From Qipengyuania sp. (GTDB taxonomy: Bacteria; Pseudomonadota; Alphaproteobacteria; Sphingomonadales; Sphingomonadaceae): DNA of 64,000 bases. The stretch covers positions 33,739 to 97,738 of the forward strand of contig JAIETR010000024.1 of the NCBI GenBank assembly GCA_019745075.1, in the 5' to 3' direction. A model generated the notes under the pieces. The model saw nothing but the letters and a program-made list of their open reading frames with translations, was not told the DNA's origin and ran no database searches. How positions within the stretch are numbered: position 1 is the stretch's first letter; each line of letters starts with the position of its first letter. Below, piece after piece: positions 53,336 through 60,944 of this stretch. The position numbers and the translations under genes are program-made.

Positions 53336-54496
53336 TCAAGCTCTGATGGGCACCAGCACGTTGCCCTCCATCAGGCGGCGCGCCGTTCGATAGGCGACCG
53401 CGTTGTTCGTTCGAAAACCCCCGTCGGCGGCAATCACGTCGGCCGCTACCGGCACCACGCCCGAAGCGGTTCCGATCCGGAGATCGCCCTGACCGCGCGC
53501 GCTGTTTGCTAGGACATCATGTACGATTGTGCCGGGGATGCGGGCAGCAACCGCGACACACAATGCCCCGGTGAGGGGGACCGCGCGATGCGCCTGGCCC
53601 ATCGAGATCATGCGCACGCAAAGATCGAGCGAGCCGGTATCCAGCGACGCGCCGTCGAGCGTGCGCATGGTGCGGGCCGGCGCGACCAATGCTATTTTGG
53701 GGCTGGATTGCGAGGCGTGGCTGACAGCGTCGCGCGTCGCGCCGAAGCCCATGCGAACCCCTGCCGCCGCGCGGATCGCTTCGAGAAGCGCCCGGCTGGC
53801 GAGATCGGCATCCAGCTCTTCCGGTAGCTCGGCCCCCGTCAGCCCCAGGTCGGCGGCGGCGACGAACACGCAAGGATTGGCGGCATCGACGAGCGAGGCC
53901 CGGATCGCGCCAATGCCGGGGATGTCGAGGTTATCCGATGGCTGCCCGCTGGGCAGCAATCGTCCGGTGCGGCTGCCGTCGGGATCGATGAATTCGAGCC
54001 TGATCGGCGCGCCGCCGAAGCTGAGGCCGGGGACCACCAGCGCGCCATCGACCTGTCCCTTGCCGTCGCGGACGGGGACGTGCGCGCGGATGACCTTGCC
54101 GGTGTTCACGGCGTGAATACGCACGGTCGCCATTTCGCCTTCGGCGGCGATCAGCCCTTCATCGACCGCGAATTGGCCTACCGCGGAGGCCAGGTTGCCG
54201 CAGGTCCCGCCATAATCGACGAGCGGGGCGCCGACCGAGACCTGGGCGAAGGTATAGTCGAGATCGGCGTCCTCGCGGGTCGGCGGGCCGATGATCACCG
54301 CTTTGGAAAGCGATGACAGGCCGCCGCCCATGCCGTCGAGCTGGCGTCCGTAGTTGTCTGGACTGCCGAGCGCGCGCAGGAAGATCGCGTCCCGCGCCGA
54401 CCGATCTTGCGGCAAATCGCAGGCGTGGAAGAACAACCCCTTGCTGGTGCCGCCGCGCATGAACACGGCGGGTATCGAGAGCATGCCCGCGGTCAT
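53336..54496 (-). CDS. PrpF/4-oxalomesaconate tautomerase-family isomerase
   Basis: A 386-residue PrpF-fold protein with the N-terminal IPAVFMRGGTSKGLFF and the active-site segment DYGGTCGNLASAVGQF, which carries the catalytic Cys. The family moves double bonds in unsaturated polycarboxylates: trans-aconitate and methylaconitate (PrpF) or 4-oxalomesaconate (GalD/LigU). The ATG at 54496 has GAGAG upstream; the frame runs further back but only inside the VOC gene. It lies 7 bp downstream of that VOC gene, and a CoA-transferase follows. Confidence 0.92.
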   Translation of the reverse strand: MTAGMLSIPAVFMRGGTSKGLFFHACDLPQDRSARDAIFLRALGSPDNYGRQLDGMGGGLSSLSKAVIIGPPTREDADLDYTFAQVSVGAPLVDYGGTCGNLASAVGQFAVDEGLIAAEGEMATVRIHAVNTGKVIRAHVPVRDGKGQVDGALVVPGLSFGGAPIRLEFIDPDGSRTGRLLPSGQPSDNLDIPGIGAIRASLVDAANPCVFVAAADLGLTGAELPEELDADLASRALLEAIRAAAGVRMGFGATRDAVSHASQSSPKIALVAPARTMRTLDGASLDTGSLDLCVRMISMGQAHRAVPLTGALCVAVAARIPGTIVHDVLANSARGQGDLRIGTASGVVPVAADVIAADGGFRTNNAVAYRTARRLMEGNVLVPIRA

Positions 54497-54503
54497 TCCA
54501 CTC

Positions 54504-55046
54504 TCAAAGCGATGCCTCGCCCGCAAGCTTCGCCCGGCGTTCCGCGAACTTGGCGTCACGAAGCGCCAGGCCGGCATGCGCATCGGCCGCCAGCTGCGCC
54601 ATCTTCTCGGCGCCCGCCGTCTGATAGGCCAGTTCAAGGCGGATGCCGTTGGGATCGAAGAAATAGATCGAGTCGAAGATCTTGTGGTCGACGATGCCGA
54701 GCACTTCGATGCCATGCGCTTCCAGCCGCGCCTTTGCGACGGAGAGATCCTCGCGGGATGCGACGTTCATCGCCAGGTGATTGACCCAGGCCGGCGTCTT
54801 CGGGTCGGGCGTGTATCCGGTGTCGTCGAGCAGGTCGAAAAAGGCAAGGCAGCCGCCGTCCTGCATCCGGAAGAATATGTGGAAATAGGGATGATACTCG
54901 CCCGTCGAAGGAACATGGTCGTGATAGACGGTGTGCACCAGCGGCATGCCGAGAATGTCTTCGTAGAAATGCCGCGTCTCCTCGGCATTCCGGCATCGAT
55001 AGGCGAAATGGTGCAGCGACTGGACGGGGTTGGGGGTCGTCCTCAC
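54504..55046 (-). CDS. VOC-family protein (possible extradiol-type dioxygenase or isomerase)
   Basis: A 180-residue vicinal oxygen chelate protein with the ligands H (LHHFAYRC), an acid in LAFFDLLD, H (VNHLAMNV) and E (NGIRLELAYQ), that is, a full metal site. The start is GTG overlapping the alpha/beta hydrolase stop (GTGA). It is paralogous to the 199-residue protein at 60142-60741 and distinct from the small VOC protein at 35161. Placed between a hydrolase and a PrpF-like isomerase, it may be a lactone- or ring-opening enzyme, but the reaction is unknown. Confidence 0.9.
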   Translation of the reverse strand: MRTTPNPVQSLHHFAYRCRNAEETRHFYEDILGMPLVHTVYHDHVPSTGEYHPYFHIFFRMQDGGCLAFFDLLDDTGYTPDPKTPAWVNHLAMNVASREDLSVAKARLEAHGIEVLGIVDHKIFDSIYFFDPNGIRLELAYQTAGAEKMAQLAADAHAGLALRDAKFAERRAKLAGEASL

Positions 55047-56215
55047 GACTGGCTTGCCCCTTCCGCGCCGTCAGCCAGCCCCCACCGCTCCATCCACGAT
55101 CGGATCGCCTTCACCGCCATCGGGAACCCCTCGGGCTGGTTGTAGAAATAGTGCGTCATGCCCTTGAGCGGGAAGAAGTCGACGAGATGGGCAGGCGCGG
55201 CATCGCGGATCGCGCGGCCATGGACCATCATCGTGCCCTGGTCTGCCGTCATCGGCATCATGCCGATCGGCACCGATACATGCGGGAGGTTCTTCAGGCT
55301 GTCGCCGTTCGAATGAGTCGGGCTCCAGGTGCTGAGCCAGCTACGCAGCGTCGACATTCGCCCCATCGGGCCGGGCGCTTCGTTCGCGGCGCGCGCATCG
55401 CCCCAGATCGTGCCTACGGCGCGATCATCGGGGTCGATGGTCAGATCGAGGAAGCGAGGGTCGGCAACGGTGCGGTGCGTGATGAACGCGCGGTCGCGGA
55501 TTCCTAATCCGGTGAGGCGCTTGAGTTCGGCGACAACGAAATCCTCGATGCGCTGGACGCGTGCCTTCTGCCTCAGCCGATATTCCGCGAGCCAATCGCG
55601 ATCATAAGGCGGTTCGCGCCCCGGAGCGTAGAGATCGAATTCCGGGTCCCGCCGATCGGGATCGCGCTCGTCGATCACCGACGGATCGATGAATTCCTGA
55701 TAGAGCCGGCTGCGCGATGGGCTCGCCGCGATGAGCAGCAGCGCGTCGGCGGGCGCCAGCCGCGTCTTGGTAAGGTCGGGCGGATCGCCTGCGGGCGTGG
55801 CGGTGATCGTAGGGTTCTCGGCCTGGCGCTGGTAGAGGGAGACTAGCGGTCCGCCGCCTGAAAAGCCGCACAGGATCACTTTCTGCCAGCCGTGATGCTC
55901 GCGCACCCAACGGATCGCCGCATCGATATCGAGCAGGCAGTTCTCCAGGATGACGACGGCATCGTTGCCCGCATAGCGCGTGTTCAGGCCGAGGATGGGG
56001 ATGCCCGACGTCGCAATGGGCTGCAACAAATGGTGCCCGTGAAAATTCGACATCGGATGGACCATGATGATCCCCGTCGTCGCGCGTGACCCGGCGATCC
56101 GGACGAGATTGCCGTACACGCGCGGATAGAGGCGCGCGATCCCCGAATGGAGTTCGAGACCGGATTGCATCGTGCCCGCCTCGATCGGGATCGCCTGAAG
56201 CAATTCTTCGAGCAC
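55043..56215 (-). CDS. Alpha/beta hydrolase, uncharacterised subfamily (paralog 2)
   Basis: A protein of about 390 residues with the nucleophile elbow GFSGGG and oxyanion segment VHPMSN. It has the same long central insertion as its paralog at 50949-52070 (VIDERDPDRRDP, HRTVADPRFLD, SWLSTWS). The start is taken as GTG 56215 because GGGAGAG lies just upstream; a TTG at 56227 is the outer limit of the frame. It is the first gene of a minus-strand cluster reading VOC, PrpF, CoA-transferase, second paralog, MFS. No characterised relative is recognised. Confidence 0.9.
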   Translation of the reverse strand: MLEELLQAIPIEAGTMQSGLELHSGIARLYPRVYGNLVRIAGSRATTGIIMVHPMSNFHGHHLLQPIATSGIPILGLNTRYAGNDAVVILENCLLDIDAAIRWVREHHGWQKVILCGFSGGGPLVSLYQRQAENPTITATPAGDPPDLTKTRLAPADALLLIAASPSRSRLYQEFIDPSVIDERDPDRRDPEFDLYAPGREPPYDRDWLAEYRLRQKARVQRIEDFVVAELKRLTGLGIRDRAFITHRTVADPRFLDLTIDPDDRAVGTIWGDARAANEAPGPMGRMSTLRSWLSTWSPTHSNGDSLKNLPHVSVPIGMMPMTADQGTMMVHGRAIRDAAPAHLVDFFPLKGMTHYFYNQPEGFPMAVKAIRSWMERWGLADGAEGASQS

Positions 56216-56321
56216 GCTCTCTCCCAAGATTATGTATTGTTAAATCGATTACACCTATGGGAGATTGCGCGGCGATCGCAGTAGTGTCAAGCTCGCCTCC
56301 GGATCCGAACAGGAGTGACTG
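56216..56321. promoter_or_regulatory. Divergent promoter region of the hydrolase cluster and enoyl-CoA hydratase gene
   Basis: Within this 106-bp gap TGTA-N13-TACA (56233-56253) forms an imperfect dyad across an AT-rich stretch (TTGTTAAATCGATT), a possible operator for the nearby IclR protein. The hydratase gene on the plus strand has AGGAGTG upstream of its ATG at 56322. Confidence 0.4.
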
Positions 56322-57182
56322 ATGGCGGAGCGTTACGATCACATTCTCTATGAGGTGCAAAATGAAGTCGCGCATATCGTCCTCAACCGCCCGGAGAAGC
56401 TGAACGCGCTTGGCATGGGGCCGGGGTCGAGCCGGGACGAGATCGCGCGCGCGCTGACCATTGCCAGCGACGACGAATCTATTGGTTCCGTGCTGATCCG
56501 TGCGGCCGGGCGTGCCTTTTGCGCGGGGGGCGATCTCAGCCGGATCGGCGGCAAGATCGTGTCTGACACCGCACGCGACAATCAGATCTTCAACGAGAAC
56601 GTAATCGGCTTCAACGAGGCGGTGCGCCGGGTGCGCAAGCCGGTGATCGCGGCCGTCCACGGCCTGTGCCTGGGGACGGCGATGGGCTTCGTTGCGCAAT
56701 GCGATTTCGTGATCGCCGCGGACACCGCGCGGTTCGGATTGATCGAGGGGCGCATCGGCCATCCCGGCGCATCCGACCTCGTTCCCGTGATCGGAGCGGC
56801 CTGGACGAAATATCTGATCTTCACCGGCGAGATGATCGACGCCTGGCGCGCCGAGCGCATCGGCTTGGTGCTTGGGGTCGAACCGGAGGCGTTGCTGATC
56901 GAGCGCGCGGTCGATCTTGCCGAGCGCTTGGCGCGGATGCCGCGCGAGGCGCTTCACCTCAACAAGGCATGCATCGAAGGCGTGCTCGAAAGCAGCGGCC
57001 GCGCCGCGGGAAGGGTCGCCGGACGCGCGCACGATGCGATCACCAAGACGATGAGTTCGGTCGCGAAAGCTCCCGATGGGCGGTATTTCGAGGATATCCT
57101 CCGCGCCGAAGGCATGGAGGGGCTGAAGGCGGCACGCGCCGGGCAATATTCCACGCCGTGGCTGCCGGCATCCGGGAAGTAA
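56322..57182 (+). CDS. Enoyl-CoA hydratase/isomerase family protein
   Basis: A 286-residue crotonase with RAFCAGGDLSRI and GLCLGTAMGFVAQCDF. The first catalytic Glu is Gly here, while the second (GLIEGRIGHPGAS) is kept, so it uses at most one of the two acids. The C-terminus is longer than usual and ends in a KMxS-unlike stretch rich in Gly-Arg. The start ATG has AGGAGTG upstream. It is monocistronic on the plus strand, between the hydrolase cluster and the prpB/acuI pair on the minus strand. Confidence 0.9.
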   Translation: MAERYDHILYEVQNEVAHIVLNRPEKLNALGMGPGSSRDEIARALTIASDDESIGSVLIRAAGRAFCAGGDLSRIGGKIVSDTARDNQIFNENVIGFNEAVRRVRKPVIAAVHGLCLGTAMGFVAQCDFVIAADTARFGLIEGRIGHPGASDLVPVIGAAWTKYLIFTGEMIDAWRAERIGLVLGVEPEALLIERAVDLAERLARMPREALHLNKACIEGVLESSGRAAGRVAGRAHDAITKTMSSVAKAPDGRYFEDILRAEGMEGLKAARAGQYSTPWLPASGK

Positions 57183-57209
57183 GTACGGGTCAGGTAAGTA
57201 CGAGTCAGG
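57180..57209. repeat. Two tandem 15-bp units between convergent stops
   Basis: TAAGTACGGGTCAGG and TAAGTACGAGTCAGG follow each other with one difference. The first contains the hydratase stop TAA and the second contains the stop of the PrpB-type gene. This looks like a small local duplication between the two 3' ends. Confidence 0.7.
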
Positions 57210-58107
57210 AAGGAAGCGTCGAGCGCTCGATCGACGCGTCCAGTTCCTCATACTCGCCATAGGCAAGCGTTTCGTAGAGTTCCGCTCGCGTCTGCATGGC
57301 GTTCAGCTGCGCGGCGGCGCTACCGTCCTGCGCAAGCGTGGCGTAAAGCGACTCCTGCGCGCGCGCGGCGATCCGCAGGGCGCTGACCGGCCAGATCACC
57401 ATCCGGAACCCCATTTCGGCGAACTCGCCAGCGGTGAAGAAGGGCGTCTTGCCGAACTCGGTCATGTTGGCCAGCAACGGCGCCCGTACACGGGCCGCAA
57501 AGGTGCTGAACATCTCGGCGTCGTGCAGCGCCTCGGGGAAGATCGCATCCGCCCCTGAGGCGCGGTAGAGATTGGCGCGGTCGATCGCCGCCTCCAGACC
57601 CTCCTGCGCGACGGCGTCGGTGCGCGCGACGATCACCATGTCGCGGCGGGCGCGGGTGGCCGCGGCGATCTTCGCGGCCATCTCGTGCGCATCGACGAGC
57701 TTCTTGTCGCTCAGATGGCCGCACTTTTTCGGGAGTATCTGGTCCTCGATCTGCACGGCTCCGGCGCCCGCTTCCTCGAACCGGCGGACCATGTGCATGG
57801 CATTGAGCGCCCCGCCGAAGCCGGTGTCGCCATCGACCAGCATCGGCAGATCGGCTGCGTGGAAGCATTGCCGGATGTGGAAGCACAGATCATCGATCGT
57901 CGTGATGCCGAGATCCGGAAGCCCCATCGCGGCCGACACCGCCGCGCCTGAGAGATACAGGGCTTCAAAACCAGCACGCCGGGCCTGGATCGCCGAGAGC
58001 CCGTTATAGACGCCGGGCATGCGAAGGATGCCGGGCTGTTCCAGCAGCACGCGGAAGCGCTGGCCCGCCGATATTTTTGAACGGTCGGCGGCAACCAGCG
58101 ACACCAT
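57205..58107 (-). CDS. Isocitrate lyase/PEP mutase superfamily lyase, PrpB-like
   Basis: A 300-residue TIM-barrel protein with the active-site motif KKCGH (127-131), holding the catalytic Cys, and the metal-binding DGDTGFGG (92-99). This is the pattern of 2-methylisocitrate lyase (PrpB), which splits methylisocitrate to pyruvate and succinate; related members act on 2,3-dimethylmalate or oxaloacetate. It sits 1 bp after an acrylyl-CoA reductase-type gene and 9 kb from a PrpF-like gene. It would process C3-branched dicarboxylates produced by the pathway (inference). No methylcitrate synthase or dehydratase gene is in the window. Confidence 0.88.
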   Translation of the reverse strand: MVSLVAADRSKISAGQRFRVLLEQPGILRMPGVYNGLSAIQARRAGFEALYLSGAAVSAAMGLPDLGITTIDDLCFHIRQCFHAADLPMLVDGDTGFGGALNAMHMVRRFEEAGAGAVQIEDQILPKKCGHLSDKKLVDAHEMAAKIAAATRARRDMVIVARTDAVAQEGLEAAIDRANLYRASGADAIFPEALHDAEMFSTFAARVRAPLLANMTEFGKTPFFTAGEFAEMGFRMVIWPVSALRIAARAQESLYATLAQDGSAAAQLNAMQTRAELYETLAYGEYEELDASIERSTLPS

Positions 58108-58108
58108 A

Positions 58109-59095
58109 TCAGCGCGTCACGTCGATCACGATCCGTCCGCGCGTCTGGCCGGCCAGGATTTGGGGCGCGAGTTCGGGGAGTCGGCTCATCGGCTCGACGG
58201 ACGTGATTTTGGCAAGCAGGGCAGGGTCGAGATCCCGCGCGAGCCGCTGCCACGCGCGCTCGCGCTTGGCGAGGGGCGCCATCACCGAATCGACGCCAAG
58301 CAGCGCCACGCCGCGCAGAATGTGCGGAAGGACCGTGGCGGGAAGGTCCACGCCGCCGGCCAGGCCACAAGCCGCGACCGCGCCGCCATAGGCTGTCTGC
58401 GAAAGGACCGTCGCCAGCGTAGTGCTGCCGACTGAATCGACCGCGCCCGCCCAGCGTTCCTTCGCCAGCGGCGGCCCTTTCTCCTGCAATTCCTGACGCG
58501 CCACAAAAGCGCTCGCGCCGAGGGAGGAGAGATATGCATGCGTCTCGGCGCGCCCGGTGGAGGCCGTCACGCGGTAACCGGCTTTGGACAGCAGCGCGAT
58601 GGCGACCGATCCGACGCCGCCGGCGGCACCGGTGACCAGCACTTCGCGTTCGCCCTTGCCGACGCCCCAATCCTCCAGCGCATCTACGCAGAGCGCGGCC
58701 GTGTAGCCGGCGGTGCCGATCGCCGCTGCCTGCTCCAGCGCAAGCGCCTCCGGCAGGCGGACCAGCCATTCCGGTTTCACGCGCTGGTAACGCGTGTATC
58801 CGCCCTGCTCGGTTTCTGACATGCCCCAGCCGTTCACGACGACCCTGTCGCCCGGGGACCATTGCTGCGATCGGGATTCGACCACAGTGCCCGCAATGTC
58901 GATCCCGGCGATCATGGGCAGGCGCCGGGCGATCTTTTTGCCCAGCACGGCGAGACCGTCCTTGTAGTTCAGGCTCGAAAAGCTGACTTCGACCAGAACA
59001 TCGTGGTCGGGAAGATCCACCAGCGTCAGGTCGTGCTCGCTCGCCACCTGCTTGCCATCAACGTCCTCGATCATCACGGCGCGGAATTTGGGCAT
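58109..59095 (-). CDS. acuI: AcuI/YhdH-type acrylyl-CoA reductase (MDR family)
   Basis: A 328-residue MDR-superfamily protein with the hallmark segment VSFSSLNYKDGLA near residue 40 and TGAAGGVGSVAI for NADPH. Members of this branch reduce acryloyl-CoA to propionyl-CoA (AcuI). The ATG at 59095 follows GAGGACCTG; the frame extends to a TTG at 59128. It forms a two-gene unit with the PrpB-like lyase, downstream of an IclR gene and an AT-rich dyad operator at 59127-59165. Reduction of another enoyl-CoA is also possible. Confidence 0.9.
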   Translation of the reverse strand: MPKFRAVMIEDVDGKQVASEHDLTLVDLPDHDVLVEVSFSSLNYKDGLAVLGKKIARRLPMIAGIDIAGTVVESRSQQWSPGDRVVVNGWGMSETEQGGYTRYQRVKPEWLVRLPEALALEQAAAIGTAGYTAALCVDALEDWGVGKGEREVLVTGAAGGVGSVAIALLSKAGYRVTASTGRAETHAYLSSLGASAFVARQELQEKGPPLAKERWAGAVDSVGSTTLATVLSQTAYGGAVAACGLAGGVDLPATVLPHILRGVALLGVDSVMAPLAKRERAWQRLARDLDPALLAKITSVEPMSRLPELAPQILAGQTRGRIVIDVTR

Positions 59096-59126
59096 CAGGT
59101 CCTCGATATCAGCTTCGATCGGGGTC

Positions 59127-59165
59127 AATTACGGATAGCACATTCGAATAGCAATATACGTAATT
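59127..59165. promoter_or_regulatory. Candidate operator upstream of acuI-prpB
   Basis: AATTACG (59127-59133) and CGTAATT (59159-59165) frame a central palindrome ATTCGAAT (59142-59149), giving a symmetrical 39-bp AT-rich site between the end of the IclR gene and the start of acuI. It is a strong candidate operator/promoter region for the acuI-prpB unit, plausibly bound by the adjacent IclR protein. No fixed -35/-10 pair was assigned. Confidence 0.5.
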
Positions 59166-60037
59166 CAATGAGCGGGGGGCGTTGTGGCCATCATCGATGT
59201 GAAGCCGAGTTCCGCTGAGAGATCCGCAGCAAATTTTCGCAGCGAGACTGCCACTGCACTGTCGGGAGAGGCATCGAGTTCACCAGCGGGGCCAAGGGTC
59301 GACAGTGCTGCTACCAGCACGCCGCGATGGTCGAATATCGGTGCAGAAAGCGCATTGACGGTGGGATTCAGTCCGCCTTCCGTCGTCCCGAGCCCAGCCT
59401 TGACGACATCGTCAAACACCTTGTCGATTTCGAGTTCGGAGGATGCGCGCCGCGACTCCTTGCCAGCCAGCCCACCGACATCGCGGTCGATAAGCTCTTG
59501 CGTGAGCGCCCGTGGCAGCCAGGCACCAAAAACGAGCCCGGTGGCGGAGTTCAATATTGGCATGACCTCGCCGACGCGCGTGCCGATCGTGATCGGGCGA
59601 CGTGCCTCTTCGACGGCAATGATCGACGGCCCCTCATGGGCCCAAACCGCAAGCGCAACCGAAAATCCCAGCTCGGCGCAAATCAGCGGCAGGCGCGAGC
59701 CCCCGAGGCGGACGACATCGATCGATTGAATCGCGCGCAGGCCCATCAAGCGCGCCATGGGCCCCAATTTGTACCGGCCGGTCGCTCCATCGCGCTCCAC
59801 AAGCTGCGATCGGATAAGGCTGACCATGTAGCGGTGGGCCTTCGCCGGCGGCATCCCGGCACTGGCGGCAAGCGTCTTAAGCATCGGCGGCGGGCTGTCG
59901 AAGGCATGCTCCATCAGCGCAGCCATCAGCCGCATGCCGATCTCGAGAGACTGGATACCGAGCTTTCCGTCCCGCGTGCTTGCGGACTGCAACTCCAACT
60001 CGGGAGCATCGGGAACGAGTTTTGAACTTCGGGGCAA
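59165..60037 (-). CDS. IclR-family transcriptional regulator
   Basis: A 290-residue IclR protein with the winged helix around LKTLAASAGMPPAKAHRYMV (residues 53-72) and an effector domain behind it. The N-terminal 25 residues are Ser/Glu-rich and less conserved. The frame starts at TTG 60037 with AGGGAGG upstream. It reads toward acuI-prpB, whose operator dyad touches its own 3' end. It probably regulates those genes and perhaps itself. Confidence 0.9.
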   Translation of the reverse strand: MPRSSKLVPDAPELELQSASTRDGKLGIQSLEIGMRLMAALMEHAFDSPPPMLKTLAASAGMPPAKAHRYMVSLIRSQLVERDGATGRYKLGPMARLMGLRAIQSIDVVRLGGSRLPLICAELGFSVALAVWAHEGPSIIAVEEARRPITIGTRVGEVMPILNSATGLVFGAWLPRALTQELIDRDVGGLAGKESRRASSELEIDKVFDDVVKAGLGTTEGGLNPTVNALSAPIFDHRGVLVAALSTLGPAGELDASPDSAVAVSLRKFAADLSAELGFTSMMATTPPAH

Positions 60038-60141
60038 ACGGGCTGACCTCCCTGTGGAGACGGGATGCTAGGGCAAGGCTCCGGTCAAAGCCAAGCCTGC
60101 CTGGGAAGGCGACTTGAAACCCGCGATTCCCCGTCGTCCCA

Positions 60142-60741
60142 TTAGTCGTGCGCTCCGGGGCGAGACAATCGTCGTTCCTTGATCCAGGCAACGGCACTGT
60201 CGCTGCTGCCCTCCTTGGCGCTTCGCTCCTTCAGCTCCTGCCATTTCGCGACGTCCTCGGCAGCCTGTGCGCCATGCAGCTTCCATTCGGGAACGACGTC
60301 CGCCGTCAGTTCGAGGCGGAGGCCGTTTGGGTCGCGAAAGTAGATGCTGTAGATGATCCCGTGCTTCACGGGGCCGATATAATCGATGCCCTCCGCGGTC
60401 AGATGCCGGGCCCAGCCATCAACAGCTTCGACCGATCCAGCATCCAGCGCGAGGTGATTGAATATATCGTAAGCGGGATGCGAGGGAGCCGGGGCAGGCG
60501 GCAGATCGAGGGATTCGAAAAACGCGATCGTCGATCCGTCGGCCATCTCGAAGAACAGATGGATATAAGGGAAGGGGTCGCCGGTCGACGGAATGGCATC
60601 ATCGATCACGGAGCTGACGAGCTTCATGCGCAGGACACGGGTGTAGAAGTCCACCGTCGCGCTTACGTCGTGCGTGACATAGGCCGTATGGTGCAGCATC
60701 CGCGGCGGCCCGGCGCTCAGGGTATCCTGCTGGTTCCGCAT
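60142..60741 (-). CDS. VOC-family protein (possible dioxygenase or isomerase)
   Basis: A 199-residue vicinal oxygen chelate protein with ligands H (LHHTAYVT), an acid in IAFFESLD, H (FNHLALDA) and E (NGLRLELTAD), the same order as the protein at 54504-55046, its paralog. The ATG at 60741 is preceded by GGAGGGCAAG; two earlier ATGs (60774, 60756) are less well placed. It lies 104 bp upstream of the IclR gene on the same strand. Function unknown. Confidence 0.9.
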   Translation of the reverse strand: MRNQQDTLSAGPPRMLHHTAYVTHDVSATVDFYTRVLRMKLVSSVIDDAIPSTGDPFPYIHLFFEMADGSTIAFFESLDLPPAPAPSHPAYDIFNHLALDAGSVEAVDGWARHLTAEGIDYIGPVKHGIIYSIYFRDPNGLRLELTADVVPEWKLHGAQAAEDVAKWQELKERSAKEGSSDSAVAWIKERRLSRPGAHD

Positions 60742-60799
60742 CTTGCCCTCCGTCATCGCGCCCGAAATTGACATCCGCTTAGGCCAGACCCCAGCCGGC

Positions 60800-60816
60800 G
60801 ATAATTAAACATTATC
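60800..60816. promoter_or_regulatory. AT-rich dyad, Fur-box-like but two bases short
   Basis: GATAAT-taaac-ATTATC is a perfect 6-bp dyad in a 50-bp AT-rich island (60800-60845) upstream of the VOC gene on one side and of the PepSY remnant on the other. Its arms match the ends of the Fur-box consensus but the spacing is 5, not 7. It could be a relic of an iron-regulated promoter. Confidence 0.35.
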
Positions 60817-60944
60817 ACTCTGAGTATCATTATAGAGAATATCAGTGCGACGCCAGCGATTAGTTCGATGTCCGCAGGCCGCATGGAACCGCGCTTGGGA
60901 TCGATTGGCGAGGCCGCGCGGTAGGCAGGATGGGTGATCGGCGA

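Noticed and set aside
57180-57209. A CRISPR-like or attachment site at the tandem repeat
   Set aside because: Only two directly adjoining 15-bp units, no spacers, integrase or tRNA nearby.
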